This document shows, piece after piece, positions 40,004 through 49,044 of a stretch of DNA of 64,000 nt. The stretch is from Pseudomonas sp. StFLB209 (lineage in GTDB: Bacteria; Pseudomonadota; Gammaproteobacteria; Pseudomonadales; Pseudomonadaceae). The DNA is taken from contig NZ_AP014637.1 in NCBI RefSeq assembly GCF_000829415.1, forward strand, positions 744,001 to 808,000. Reading direction: 5' to 3'. Numbering within the stretch: position 1 is the first letter of the stretch; the number at the start of each line of letters is the position of its first letter. Both the position numbers and the translations under genes were made by a program. The notes under the pieces are model-generated. The model ran no database searches. It was not told the DNA's origin and worked only from the letters and a program-made list of their open reading frames with translations.

Positions 40004-40040
40004 ACTCGCTCACCTTTATAGAAGCCAGGCAGCACGGTCT

Positions 40041-40105
40041 CAATGGGTCACCGTGCCACGGGAAGGCCGCCGAGCGCTGTCCTTGAGGCAGGACAGCAAG
40101 CGCTC
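40041..40105 (-). promoter_or_regulatory. Hairpins in the leader of the PIN-PhoH gene
   Basis: GCTGTCCT (40076-40083) pairs with AGGACAGC (40090-40097), extended by GAGC/GCTC with a bulge. Closer to the start codon a second inverted repeat reads CACGGT...ACCGTG (40033-40055). Both would be in the 5' part of the message if transcription starts upstream of 40105. No known riboswitch is recognised. Confidence 0.45.
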
Positions 40106-40270
40106 AAGGTGGGTCTTGTCTGACGCCACCTGTGTTGCAGGTTTCGGCGGTCTGACTCAGGTAATACCGCAAAACAGATGACAGAAAAAAGTACTTTGAC
40201 AGTTTTTTGAAATTTATTTCACAGGGTGACCAATAGCGCTTGGCGCAGGGCCATCAGCCCGCTACAGTCG

Positions 40271-41695
40271 CTAATTGAGTGCATCCGGATCAGCCTCGCT
40301 GGCGGGCATCTGCATCTGTCCCGGCTCGATCCGCTGTACCGGCCCGGCACCCGCAGGCCCTGGCTCAGAAGGCGTTGGTTGTTGAGGCTGCGGCTCCTGC
40401 GGTGCCTGTGCAGGCTGCTCCTGATCCGTTGGCTGCTCTTCAGACGTCTGCTGCTCTTGCAGCGCCTGCTGTTCTTCGAGTTCCTGCTGCTCTTTGGCCC
40501 GCAGCGCTTCCTGCAAATGCCGCTCCTGAGCCTCCAGCGCTTGCTGCTCCTGCTGTTGTGCGTCCTCTGGCGCTCGCTCGATCGTGCGGCAGTCTTCCCA
40601 GGTCAGCTCACTCTGTGCACTATTGGCCAGCAACAATGGCAAGGCCGACTGAGCACGGTTACCGGTGTCATGGAACACCACCGTGCCTTTGCGCCAGAGC
40701 AGCATCAGGGTCTGCACCCGGTCGCTGATCTGCGCCGAATTCAGCCGGCCCAGGTTGTCCTGGGCATCAATGGTCCATAACGAGACCCGCAGATCCTGTG
40801 CACGGAAGAACTCGCCGCTGTCCGGGCGTCGATGGCCATAAGGCGGACGAAACAGCGGCACCATGCTGTCGGGCAGAATGCGCTCGACCAGGTCGGCGCT
40901 GCGTTGCACCGAACCTTGCCAGTCACGCCACTGGCTATGCGAGCGATACTCCCAGCCCTGAATCCCGACGCATTGCTGGCGATACAGATTTTGCAAGGCA
41001 CTGGCCGAACTGCTGTTCAAACGTGCTTGCAAGGGCTTGCCGAGGACAAAGAAGGTGGCGGTCATCTTCTGCTGGCGCATGAAGTCCGCCAGCCAGTCGG
41101 TGTCGCCATTGACCGGGCTCGGCCCGCCTTCGAAGTTGAGCATAAATGACCGGTCAGGCATGTCGTCACCGGTCAGCTCATCGGAGTTGTAGCGGGCGAT
41201 CTCGCTGCTGGTCTGGGGAAACAGGGCCGCCTTGTAGAGCAACTCGTCGAGATACTGGCGGTGGAACAGTGCGCTCGGTGCCCCCCAGGCGGCATAGAAG
41301 GAATCGGGCGCGATGCTGAATTCCTCGGCGCGCTGGCGCAGTTGCTCCATGTCCTGGGCATAGACACAGAAGTTGGCATCGGTGGTGCAACTCACCCGCG
41401 CCTGACGAAAATTCTCCAGCAGGCGCACCCACAACCGGTGGCGCAGCAGATTGATCGACGCCATGTTCACGTAGCGCAGCCCCAGACGGGCTTTCAAGGC
41501 TTCCTCGTCCTGCTGCTCGCTAAGCCACAAGGCACGCGCGAAACCGAGAATCTCGGCCCGCGAGGCCACATCGAACAGGGCAGGGCTTTCCAGGCGCTCG
41601 GGCCAGATGCTGCGATCGATCAGGGCCACATCCGGGACCGCCGCATGAACCTTGACGCCCAACAGACACGCGAAAACTGCCAGAACGATACGCAA
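40271..41695 (-). CDS. NodB-homology (polysaccharide deacetylase-like) secreted protein with degenerate active site
   Basis: A 474-residue exported protein: signal peptide about 1-18, an N-terminal helical region (20-165), a NodB-like domain (about 180-360) and a Gln/Glu/Pro-rich C-terminal tail of about 110 residues. Motif 1 (normally TFDDGP) reads NFEGGPS, losing the general-base and metal Asp. Motif 2 (HSxxH) reads SHSQWRDW, losing the second His. Motif 3 RPPYG, the WTIDAQD segment and the motif-5 VVFHDTG remain. It is therefore probably not a standard zinc deacetylase. Neighbours are phoH and yaaA; the alginate operon starts 1.8 kb away but on the other strand. Confidence 0.85.
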   Translation of the reverse strand: MRIVLAVFACLLGVKVHAAVPDVALIDRSIWPERLESPALFDVASRAEILGFARALWLSEQQDEEALKARLGLRYVNMASINLLRHRLWVRLLENFRQARVSCTTDANFCVYAQDMEQLRQRAEEFSIAPDSFYAAWGAPSALFHRQYLDELLYKAALFPQTSSEIARYNSDELTGDDMPDRSFMLNFEGGPSPVNGDTDWLADFMRQQKMTATFFVLGKPLQARLNSSSASALQNLYRQQCVGIQGWEYRSHSQWRDWQGSVQRSADLVERILPDSMVPLFRPPYGHRRPDSGEFFRAQDLRVSLWTIDAQDNLGRLNSAQISDRVQTLMLLWRKGTVVFHDTGNRAQSALPLLLANSAQSELTWEDCRTIERAPEDAQQQEQQALEAQERHLQEALRAKEQQELEEQQALQEQQTSEEQPTDQEQPAQAPQEPQPQQPTPSEPGPAGAGPVQRIEPGQMQMPASEADPDALN

Positions 41696-41843
41696 ACCCT
41701 GTGCTCCCTCGATTTTAATGCTGACGGCGATCCAGGCGGCACTATAGCCGATTGAGCGGCAGCGTTAACGGCTATGAACCCTATAGCTGGAGTGATCTGC
41801 CATCAGCCCCTAGAATCGGCGCACGATTTAAGGAGTGCCGCCC

Positions 41844-42623
41844 ATGCTGATGGTGATATCCCCAGCCAAGACCCTCGATTTCGAGACCCCGCCCACCACT
41901 ACCCGTCACACCCTGCCCCAGTATCTGGACCATTCCCAGCAACTGATTACCCAGTTGCGCGAGCTGACGCCCCCGCAGATCGCCGAGCTGATGCATCTGT
42001 CGGACAAGCTGGCCGGCCTGAATGCTGCACGTTTTGGCAGCTGGAATCCGGACTTCAACCTGGCCAATGCCAAACAGGCATTGCTGGCGTTCAAAGGCGA
42101 CGTGTACACCGGCCTGGCTGCCGAGACGCTCAATGAAGCCGGCCTGGACTACGCCCAGCAACACCTGCGCATGCTCTCGGGCCTGTATGGCCTGCTGCGG
42201 CCGCTGGACCTGATGCAGCCTTACCGCCTGGAAATGGGCACCCGGCTGGCCAATGCCCGTGGCAAGGACCTGTATGCCTTCTGGGGCATCCGGATCAGTG
42301 AGTGGCTGAATCAGGCGCTGGCCGATCAGGGCGACGACCTGCTGCTCAACCTGGCGTCCACCGAATACTTCTCGGCGGTCAAGCGCAGCGCCCTGCAGGC
42401 ACGGGTCATTGATACCGAGTTCAAGGACTTCAAGAACGGCCAGTACAAGATCATCAGTTTCTACGCGAAAAAAGCACGCGGCATGATGAGCCGTTTTGTC
42501 ATTGATGAACGCATCCAGTCGCCTGAAGCACTTCAGGGGTTTGATGTGCAGGGTTACTACTACAGTGCCGAACAGTCCACGGCTAATAAGCTGGTGTTCC
42601 TTCGTGACGCACCTGCCGACTGA
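41844..42623 (+). CDS. yaaA: Peroxide stress protein YaaA (DUF328/UPF0246)
   Basis: A 259-residue cytosolic protein. In E. coli YaaA lowers free iron and protects DNA during hydrogen peroxide stress, and it binds DNA. The start [17 protein letters not shown] and the block [21 protein letters not shown] core ([11 protein letters not shown]) are family signatures, as is [15 protein letters not shown]. The ATG at 41844 follows AAGGAG at 9 nt. It is followed by an 843-bp gene-free stretch leading to the alginate operon. Confidence 0.95.
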   Translation: MLMVISPAKTLDFETPPTTTRHTLPQYLDHSQQLITQLRELTPPQIAELMHLSDKLAGLNAARFGSWNPDFNLANAKQALLAFKGDVYTGLAAETLNEAGLDYAQQHLRMLSGLYGLLRPLDLMQPYRLEMGTRLANARGKDLYAFWGIRISEWLNQALADQGDDLLLNLASTEYFSAVKRSALQARVIDTEFKDFKNGQYKIISFYAKKARGMMSRFVIDERIQSPEALQGFDVQGYYYSAEQSTANKLVFLRDAPAD

Positions 42624-42819
42624 TTGATGCCCTGCTGACACCTCCCGCTTCCCGGCCCGGTAAGGCAGATAGCCATTACCGGGGCCGCGGCTGTCAAGTT
42701 CCTGCAATAAACCGCCGGATAAGTGGCGCCTGAAAAATGGCAAAAGGGTCTATGATTCTTTTACTTCTTCACGCTTATCGAAAAAAAATCATTTTTTTAG
42801 CCGATGGCCTGTGGCCTTA

Positions 42820-42843
42820 GATGGTTAATGGCCACTAACCATC
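42820..42843. promoter_or_regulatory. Inverted repeat upstream of the algD promoter (candidate operator)
   Basis: GATGGTTA and TAACCATC are perfect 8-bp arms around ATGGCCAC. The right half, GGCCACTAACCA, loosely resembles the AmrZ site GGCCATTACCAG of P. aeruginosa. It sits about 115 bp upstream of the -35 box. AmrZ binding is a guess. Confidence 0.4.
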
Positions 42844-42958
42844 AAACTAGCTGAAACGCTTAACTTTAAAGGACCGGGCCGGGGGCAGCCATCATTTTGC
42901 AACTACCCGGCTAGTTGACCAACTTTGAAAATTTGCTGAAAACGGGACGAGTGGCCCG

Positions 42959-42986
42959 GAACTATTTCATGCCACTCAGGTTCCTA
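42959..42986 (+). promoter_or_regulatory. AlgU (sigma-22/sigma-E) promoter of the alginate operon
   Basis: The -35 box GAACTA (42959-42964) and -10 box TCCTA (42982-42986) are 17 bp apart. As I recall, P. aeruginosa algD has GAACTT-N17-TCCTA. Start of transcription is expected near 42993, leaving a leader of about 475 nt before algD. Dependence on AlgU is inferred from this match and from the operon. Confidence 0.75.
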
Positions 42987-43466
42987 CATCCCGTAACGAT
43001 TCAGGCCCACCATGTAGGTAATAACTTACAGCGACACGGAGAGCGACAGGGGTTACCACAACGTAGTTTGATCACTGGGATGATCAAGGCTGTCGGTATC
43101 GAATCAATACATAGACTTATAACGTCAGACAGGAAAGACATTGAGCCGAACGCTTCAGACAGGACGAGACAGGATGGCGAGGCCCTGGCCCCGCAGTGTT
43201 GCTGATCTTACGGGCTGATGAAGGCGGTTCAGTAAGTGGTACATGACTCCCAGAGCAAACCCCTGCCCTCACGGACAGGCTATTTGCCACGTGTACCTGG
43301 CGTCAATTGAGTCGGCCCTCCCTGTATTTGGCTACTCATTAAATTAAACATGCCTGCGTTAGTTAAGTGACTTGTTATAAGCCACCGCTGCCGACGTAGG
43401 GAATCTGCTGGCCCGCGTTTCATACCCAGCAACTTTTAGTTAGGCGTTACAATCGAGGAGAGTGCG

Positions 43467-44783
43467 ATGCGTATCAGCATTTTTGGTTTGGGTTATGTCG
43501 GCGCTGTATGTGCCGGATGCCTTTCTGCACGGGGTCATGACGTTGTCGGTGTAGATATCTCTGCCGAGAAGATTGCCCTGATCAATAACGGTAAGTCGCC
43601 CATCGTCGAGCCCGGTCTGGGCGAGTTGCTGGAACAAGGTATCCGGACCGGCAAACTGCGCGGAACCACTGACTTCTCCGAAGCCATCCGCAGTACTGAC
43701 CTGTCGATGATCTGTGTCGGGACGCCCAGCAAGAAGAACGGTGACCTGGAACTTGATTACATCGAATCGGTGTGCCGCGAGATCGGTTACGTCCTGCGCG
43801 AAAAAAACTCGCGCCACACGGTAGTGGTGCGCAGCACCGTACTGCCAGGCACGGTCGCCAATGTGGTGATCCCGATCCTGGAAGATTGCTCGGGCAAGAA
43901 GGCCGGCGTCGATTTCGGTGTGGCGGTCAACCCGGAATTCCTGCGCGAAAGCACCGCAATCAATGACTATGACCAACCGCCAATGACCGTCATCGGCGAG
44001 TTCGACAAAGCCTCCGGGGACGTGCTGCAGTCGCTGTACGAAGAGCTGGATGCGCCGGTGATCCGCAAGGACATCGCGGTCGCCGAGATGATCAAGTACA
44101 CCTGCAACGTGTGGCACGCCACCAAGGTGACCTTCGCCAACGAGATCGGCAACATCGCCAAGGCGGTCGGCGTCGATGGTCGTGAAGTGATGGAAGTGGT
44201 CTGCCAGGACAAGACCCTGAACCTGTCGCAGTACTACCTGCGTCCGGGCTTCGCCTTCGGCGGCTCGTGCCTGCCCAAGGACGTCCGCGCCCTGACCTAC
44301 CGTGCCGGCAGCCTGGACGTCGAAGCGCCGCTGCTCAACTCGCTGATGCGCAGCAACGTCTCGCAGGTCCAGAACGCCTTTGACATCGTTGCCAGCCACG
44401 ACACCCGCAAGGTTGGCCTGCTGGGGCTGAGCTTCAAGGCCGGCACCGACGATCTGCGTGAAAGCCCGCTGGTGGAACTGGCCGAGATGCTGATCGGCAA
44501 GGGCTTTGAGCTGAGCATCTACGACAGCAACGTCGAGTATGCCCGCGTCCATGGTGCCAACAAAGACTACATCGAATCGAAGATCCCCCACGTCTCCTCG
44601 CTGCTCAACGCGGACTTCGACAAGGTCATCAACGACTCGGACATCATCATTTTGGGTAACCGTGATGAGCGCTTCCGCGCGCTGGCCGACAAAGCGCCGG
44701 AAGGCAAGCGGGTGGTCGATCTGGTGGGCTTCATGTCCAAACCGACCACTGAAAACGGCCGCGCCGAAGGCATTTGCTGGTAA
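43467..44783 (+). CDS. algD: GDP-mannose 6-dehydrogenase
   Basis: The 438-residue committed enzyme of alginate synthesis oxidises GDP-mannose twice to GDP-mannuronate with NAD. The N-terminal Rossmann motif is IFGLGYVGAVCAG, and the catalytic Cys is residue 268 in FGGSCLPKD, the same position as in P. aeruginosa AlgD. The start codon follows GAGGAGAG. It is the first gene of the operon, driven by the AlgU promoter. A stem-loop of about 70 nt follows before alg8. Confidence 0.98.
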   Translation: MRISIFGLGYVGAVCAGCLSARGHDVVGVDISAEKIALINNGKSPIVEPGLGELLEQGIRTGKLRGTTDFSEAIRSTDLSMICVGTPSKKNGDLELDYIESVCREIGYVLREKNSRHTVVVRSTVLPGTVANVVIPILEDCSGKKAGVDFGVAVNPEFLRESTAINDYDQPPMTVIGEFDKASGDVLQSLYEELDAPVIRKDIAVAEMIKYTCNVWHATKVTFANEIGNIAKAVGVDGREVMEVVCQDKTLNLSQYYLRPGFAFGGSCLPKDVRALTYRAGSLDVEAPLLNSLMRSNVSQVQNAFDIVASHDTRKVGLLGLSFKAGTDDLRESPLVELAEMLIGKGFELSIYDSNVEYARVHGANKDYIESKIPHVSSLLNADFDKVINDSDIIILGNRDERFRALADKAPEGKRVVDLVGFMSKPTTENGRAEGICW

Positions 44784-44813
44784 GCGCCGCAGTAAGTTTT
44801 AAGCGGCAAGCTT

Positions 44814-44883
44814 CAAGCTGTCAGCCGCTGGCCCAAGTCCGGAACCTGATGCTCCTGACCTGTGGCTTGCAGCTGACAGCTTG
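44814..44883 (+). promoter_or_regulatory. Long stem-loop between algD and alg8
   Basis: CAAGCTGTCAGC (44814-44825) and GCTGACAGCTTG (44872-44883) are perfect 12-bp inverted arms 46 nt apart. Flanking AAGCGGCAAGCTTCAAGC is typical of a Pseudomonas intergenic repeat. It may uncouple algD level from the downstream genes. Confidence 0.7.
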
Positions 44884-44907
44884 CAACTAATCCGAAGGAT
44901 GCTTCTG

Positions 44908-46389
44908 ATGGACAGGCTTAAAAACGGCCTTTTGCAGGCTGCCGGTTGGCTGTTTTACCTGACTTTGCTGGGTGCGCTGGTGACTGCGCTGCCAACCAGC
45001 ATCTTCGACTCGCAGTCGAAGAACTTCATTTTCCTCATCGGTATCGTCGGTATCTGGCGCTATTCGATGGGCGCCACGCACTTTGTGCGCGGCATGCTGT
45101 TTCTCTACGTCGTCTACCCACGCCTGCGCCGCAAAATGCGCAAGCTGGGCGAGCAAGCCAACCCTTCCCACGTGTTTCTGATGGTCACCAGTTTTCGGAT
45201 CGATGCCAGCACCACCGCCCAGGTGTATAGCTCGGTCATTCAGGAAGCCATCGACTGCGGGCTGCCGACCACCGTGGTCTGCTCGCTGGTCGAGCTGTCT
45301 GACGAGCTACTGGTCAAAAGTCTCTGGGAACGCCTCAATCCACCGGAGCGGGTCAGCCTGGATTTCGTCCGGATTCCCGGCACCGGCAAACGTGACGGCC
45401 TGGCCTATGGCTTTCGCGCCATCTCCCGGCACATGCCCGATGACCGTGCGGTGGTGGCAGTGATCGACGGCGATACCGTGCTCAACAAAGGCGTGGTGAA
45501 AAAGACCGTGCCGTGGTTTCACCTGTTTCCCAATGTCGGTGGCCTGACCACCAACGAATTCTGCGAAGTGCTCGGCGGCTACGTGATGAGCGAGTGGCAC
45601 AAGCTGCGCTTCGCCCAGCGGCACATCAACATGTGCTCGATGGCCCTGTCCAAGCGGGTACTGACCATGACCGGACGGATGTCGGTGTTCCGCGCCAGCG
45701 TGGTTACCGACCCGGAATTTATCGCCGACGTCGAGGCCGACTCGCTGCATCACTGGCGGCTGGGCACCTTCCGCTTTTTGACTGGCGACGATAAATCCAG
45801 CTGGTTCAGCCTGATGCGCCTGGGTTACGACACTTTTTATGTGCCCGACGCCGCCATCAATACCGTGGAGCACCCGCCAGAGAAAAGCTTCCTGAAAGCC
45901 AGCCGCAAGCTGATGTACCGCTGGTACGGCAATAACCTGCGGCAGAACTCCCGCGCCCTGGGGCTGGGCGTGCGACGCCTGGGCATCTTCACCAGCATCG
46001 TGCTGTTTGACCAGCGCGTGTCGATGTGGACCTCGATTCTGGGCCTGACCGTGGCGATCATCGCCAGCTTCAAATACGGCGGCGCGTTCCTGCTGATGTA
46101 CCTGCTCTGGATCGGTATTACCCGCCTGATCCTGACCCTGTTGCTGGTCTGCTCGGGGCACCGGATCGGTCCGGCCTACCCGATCATTCTCTATTACAAC
46201 CAGATCGTCGGCGCCCTGATGAAGATCTACGTGTTCTTCCGCCTGGATCGTCAGTCCTGGACCCGCCAGGACACCAAACTCAGCCGCGACATGGCCAGCT
46301 TCCAAGGCTGGTTCAACACCTGGTCGTCCCGAACCATGACCTTTTCAGCCGGCAGCATTTTTGTCGCTGTGTTGCTGACCATGGTCTGA
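44908..46389 (+). CDS. alg8: Alginate polymerase (glycosyltransferase 2 family)
   Basis: A 493-residue inner-membrane synthase that polymerises GDP-mannuronate into polymannuronate. Transmembrane segments lie at the N-terminus ([17 protein letters not shown]) and in the C-terminal third ([20 protein letters not shown]). The GT2 core includes [12 protein letters not shown], the metal-binding VIDGDTVL, and later GDDKSSWF. The ATG at 44908 aligns with other Alg8 starts and follows GAAGGA. It acts with Alg44, which supplies c-di-GMP activation. Confidence 0.97.
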   Translation: MDRLKNGLLQAAGWLFYLTLLGALVTALPTSIFDSQSKNFIFLIGIVGIWRYSMGATHFVRGMLFLYVVYPRLRRKMRKLGEQANPSHVFLMVTSFRIDASTTAQVYSSVIQEAIDCGLPTTVVCSLVELSDELLVKSLWERLNPPERVSLDFVRIPGTGKRDGLAYGFRAISRHMPDDRAVVAVIDGDTVLNKGVVKKTVPWFHLFPNVGGLTTNEFCEVLGGYVMSEWHKLRFAQRHINMCSMALSKRVLTMTGRMSVFRASVVTDPEFIADVEADSLHHWRLGTFRFLTGDDKSSWFSLMRLGYDTFYVPDAAINTVEHPPEKSFLKASRKLMYRWYGNNLRQNSRALGLGVRRLGIFTSIVLFDQRVSMWTSILGLTVAIIASFKYGGAFLLMYLLWIGITRLILTLLLVCSGHRIGPAYPIILYYNQIVGALMKIYVFFRLDRQSWTRQDTKLSRDMASFQGWFNTWSSRTMTFSAGSIFVAVLLTMV

Positions 46390-46429
46390 CCGGGCCTCTG
46401 AATCAATCGATCAATCAGGAAAACTCACC

Positions 46430-47602
46430 ATGAATACCGCCGTGAACGCCAATGTCGTGCATGAATCCGAAGCCCAGCGCCAGCACGCCCGAGTCAAGCT
46501 GCCGGCCAAACTGCGCCTGCTCAACGGGGCGCCCAACGCGCCGCTGGTCAAGGTCGAAGACCTCAGTGCCGGCGGCCTGAGCTACATCGCCCCGAACCCG
46601 CAAGCCTTGCGCGTCGGCGAAGTGATCAAGGCGCGCATGCAGTTTCTGGTCGACAACCTGGGCCTGGCCATGGACGTCGAATTGCTGATCCAGTCGATCA
46701 ACCCAACCACCGGCCGGGTCGGTGCGCAGTTCCAGAACCTTGAGCCGCAGGACATCGCCACCCTGCGCCACCTGATTACCTCGCACCTGGCCGGCGACAT
46801 CGTCAGCGTTGGCGAAGTACTGGCCACCCTGCAACGCGATAACTTCACCCGGCCGCGCAAGAACAAGGCCGGCGAAGGCGGCATGGGCTTCTTCGGGCGG
46901 CTGCGCGCCGTGACCTTCAGCCTGGGGATTTTCATTGTCGGCCTGGGTGCGTTCGGCTTCATTCTCAAAACCGTTTACGGCCTGTACTTCGTCAGCCACG
47001 CCTCGGCCGGCCTTGTCACCGTACCGAGCCTGGACGTGACCATGCCTCGTGAAGGCACGCTGCAAAGCCTGGTGCAGGTCAACCACGAGGCCGAGAAAGG
47101 CGCACCACTGGCCTCGTTCAACACCAACATGCTGGAGATGCTCAAGGGCGGCCTGGCCGGTGAAGACCTGCAACCGGCGAAGATTGAAGAGCTGTACGGC
47201 AAGCAACTGAGCGGCACCCTGACCAGCCCGTGCGACTGCGTTGTGGCTCGCCAACTGGTAGCCGACGGCCAATATGCCGCCAAGGGCCAGGTGATCTTCC
47301 AACTGGTGCCACGTAACACCCCGGCCACTGTTGAAGCCCGCTTCACCTATCGCCAGTTCCGTGACGTCAAGCCCGGCACCCAGGTCAGCTTCCAGATCGC
47401 CGGCGAAGATCAGGTGCGCACCGGCCGGGTGGTCAGCAGCGCCAACCTGACCAATAACGACCTGTCGACCGACATTCGCGTGCAAATCAAGCCTGACGAG
47501 TCGCTGAGCAGCGCCTTCATCGGCCGTCCGGTGGAAGTGGTCAGTGATCGCGGCCCATCGATGAACTGGCTGATCGATAAAGCCGTGGCTGCAGGTCTGT
47601 AA
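46430..47602 (+). CDS. alg44: Alginate co-polymerase, c-di-GMP receptor
   Basis: A 390-residue membrane protein needed for polymerisation. The N-terminal cytoplasmic PilZ domain has the c-di-GMP residues R17xxxR21 and D44xSxxG49, at the same positions as in P. aeruginosa. One transmembrane helix (SLGIFIVGLGAFGFILKTVYG region) leads to a periplasmic HlyD/MFP-like domain that may contact AlgK/AlgE. It follows alg8 after 40 bp. The complete PilZ motif implies that polymer synthesis responds to c-di-GMP. Confidence 0.97.
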   Translation: MNTAVNANVVHESEAQRQHARVKLPAKLRLLNGAPNAPLVKVEDLSAGGLSYIAPNPQALRVGEVIKARMQFLVDNLGLAMDVELLIQSINPTTGRVGAQFQNLEPQDIATLRHLITSHLAGDIVSVGEVLATLQRDNFTRPRKNKAGEGGMGFFGRLRAVTFSLGIFIVGLGAFGFILKTVYGLYFVSHASAGLVTVPSLDVTMPREGTLQSLVQVNHEAEKGAPLASFNTNMLEMLKGGLAGEDLQPAKIEELYGKQLSGTLTSPCDCVVARQLVADGQYAAKGQVIFQLVPRNTPATVEARFTYRQFRDVKPGTQVSFQIAGEDQVRTGRVVSSANLTNNDLSTDIRVQIKPDESLSSAFIGRPVEVVSDRGPSMNWLIDKAVAAGL

Positions 47603-47604
47603 TC

Positions 47605-49044
47605 ATGAACCGTCCGCTTCGACGCTCGTCGATCTCCCCGCTGCTGTCCGTGACCACATTGGGCCAGGCTGTTGCTCTGGGACTGGCTGTGACCCTGGCT
47701 GGCTGCGCCGGCCTGCCCGATCAGCGCCTGGCCAATGAAGCCATGCAGAACGGCGATACTGCCCTGGCGGAGCGCAACTACCGGCAACTGGCCGAGCTGG
47801 GCTACAGCGATGCCCAGGTCGGTCTGGCCGACATTCAGGTGGCCAGCGGTGACCCGGCCCGCCTCAAGGAGGCCGAGGCCACCTACCGCGCTGCGGCGGC
47901 CACTTCGCCGCGCGCCCAGTCACGCCTGGGCCGGCTGCTGGCCGCCAAGCCCGACGCCACCGATGCTGAACGCAAAGAAGCCCAAGGGCTGCTGCAAAAA
48001 TCTTTCGCCAGTGGCGAGTCTGGCAGCCTGTTGGCGCTGGCCATGCTTTACCTGCAATACCCGCACAGCTTCCCTGAGGTCAACGCCCAGCAGCAGATCA
48101 GCCAGTGGCGCAGCATGGGCTATGCCGAAGCCGGCCTGGCACAGATCGTTCTGTACCGCACCCAAGGCACCTACGAGCAGCATCTGGATGAAGTCGAGAG
48201 CATCTGCAAACAGGCGCTGGCCAGCACCGACATGTGCTACGTCGAACTGGCCACGGTCTACCAGACCCGTGGCCAGGCCGACCAGCAAAAAGCCCTGCTC
48301 GACCAGCTCAGAAGTGCCTACTCGGCCGGCCGGGTCGACGCCCAGCGCGTCGACAGCGTAGCCCGGGTACTGGGCGATGCGCAGGTCGGCAGCCCTGATC
48401 CGCAAACCGCCCAGCAATTGCTCGAAGGCATCGCGCCGGGCTACCCGGTGTCATGGGTCACCCTGGCCAAGCTGCTCTACGACTTCCCGGAGCTGGGCGA
48501 CGTCGACAAGATGATGGAGTACCTGAACAACGGCCGCGCCGCCGACCAGCCGCGCGCCGAACTGCTGCTGGGCCGACTCTACTACGAAGGTAAATGGGTG
48601 CCGGCTGACGCGAAGAAAGCCGAGCAGCACTTGAGCAAGGCCAGTGCCAGCGAACTGTCTGCCCACTACTACCTGGGCCAGCTGTACCGCCGTGGCTATC
48701 TCGGTCAGGTCTACCCGCAAAAAGCCGTGGATGAACTGCTGCTCGCCGCCCGTGGCGGGCAGGCCAGCGCGGACTTCGCCCTGGCGCAGCTGTTTTCCCA
48801 GGGCCGCGGCATCAAGCCTGACCTGGTCAATGCCTGGGTCTTCAGCCAACTGGCCAAGACCCACAATCCGACCCCGCAGGCCGATGAACTGGCCCAGCAG
48901 ATCAACCCACAACTGTCACCCGCACAACTCGCCGCTGCCCAGCAGCTGTTGCAACGCGAGCAAAAAGCCCGGGGCGCGACCGCCAGCCAGAACGCGCTGG
49001 TCCTGCAGACCCTGCAAAAAGACGACGGTGAGGAAGCACTATGA
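47605..49044 (+). CDS. algK: Alginate export scaffold lipoprotein
   Basis: A 479-residue outer-membrane lipoprotein. The lipobox LAGC places the acylated Cys at residue 34. The mature protein is made of Sel1/TPR-like repeats (for example [20 protein letters not shown] and [17 protein letters not shown]). It positions the AlgE porin and protects it from mis-insertion. It starts 2 bp after alg44 and overlaps algE by 4 bp (ATGA). Confidence 0.97.
   Translation: MNRPLRRSSISPLLSVTTLGQAVALGLAVTLAGCAGLPDQRLANEAMQNGDTALAERNYRQLAELGYSDAQVGLADIQVASGDPARLKEAEATYRAAAATSPRAQSRLGRLLAAKPDATDAERKEAQGLLQKSFASGESGSLLALAMLYLQYPHSFPEVNAQQQISQWRSMGYAEAGLAQIVLYRTQGTYEQHLDEVESICKQALASTDMCYVELATVYQTRGQADQQKALLDQLRSAYSAGRVDAQRVDSVARVLGDAQVGSPDPQTAQQLLEGIAPGYPVSWVTLAKLLYDFPELGDVDKMMEYLNNGRAADQPRAELLLGRLYYEGKWVPADAKKAEQHLSKASASELSAHYYLGQLYRRGYLGQVYPQKAVDELLLAARGGQASADFALAQLFSQGRGIKPDLVNAWVFSQLAKTHNPTPQADELAQQINPQLSPAQLAAAQQLLQREQKARGATASQNALVLQTLQKDDGEEAL

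Larger units (their letters stand above)
42624..43466 (+). promoter_or_regulatory. Long upstream region and 5' leader of the alginate operon
   Basis: 843 bp without a credible gene. It holds an imperfect GC-rich inverted repeat near 42654-42685 just after yaaA, a poly-A/poly-T hairpin (42780-42798), an inverted repeat GATGGTTA/TAACCATC (42820-42843), the AlgU promoter (42959-42986) and then about 475 bp of transcribed leader. In P. aeruginosa the matching region binds AlgR, AmrZ and AlgB far upstream of algD. No exact AlgR box (CCGTTCGTC) was found. A weak ORF 42915-43205 crosses the promoter and is rejected. Confidence 0.75.

Noticed and set aside
43096..43114. GGTATCGAATCAATACA in the algD leader, very like GcsR site 1 (GTATCGAAATCAATACA)
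   Set aside because: One A is missing, so the half-site spacing is 17 rather than 18 bp. It lies downstream of the expected transcript start and there is no sigma-54 promoter nearby. Probably chance.
42915..43205. A 96-codon frame in the algD upstream region
   Set aside because: It crosses the AlgU promoter, has a non-ATG start without a Shine-Dalgarno site and no recognisable motif.
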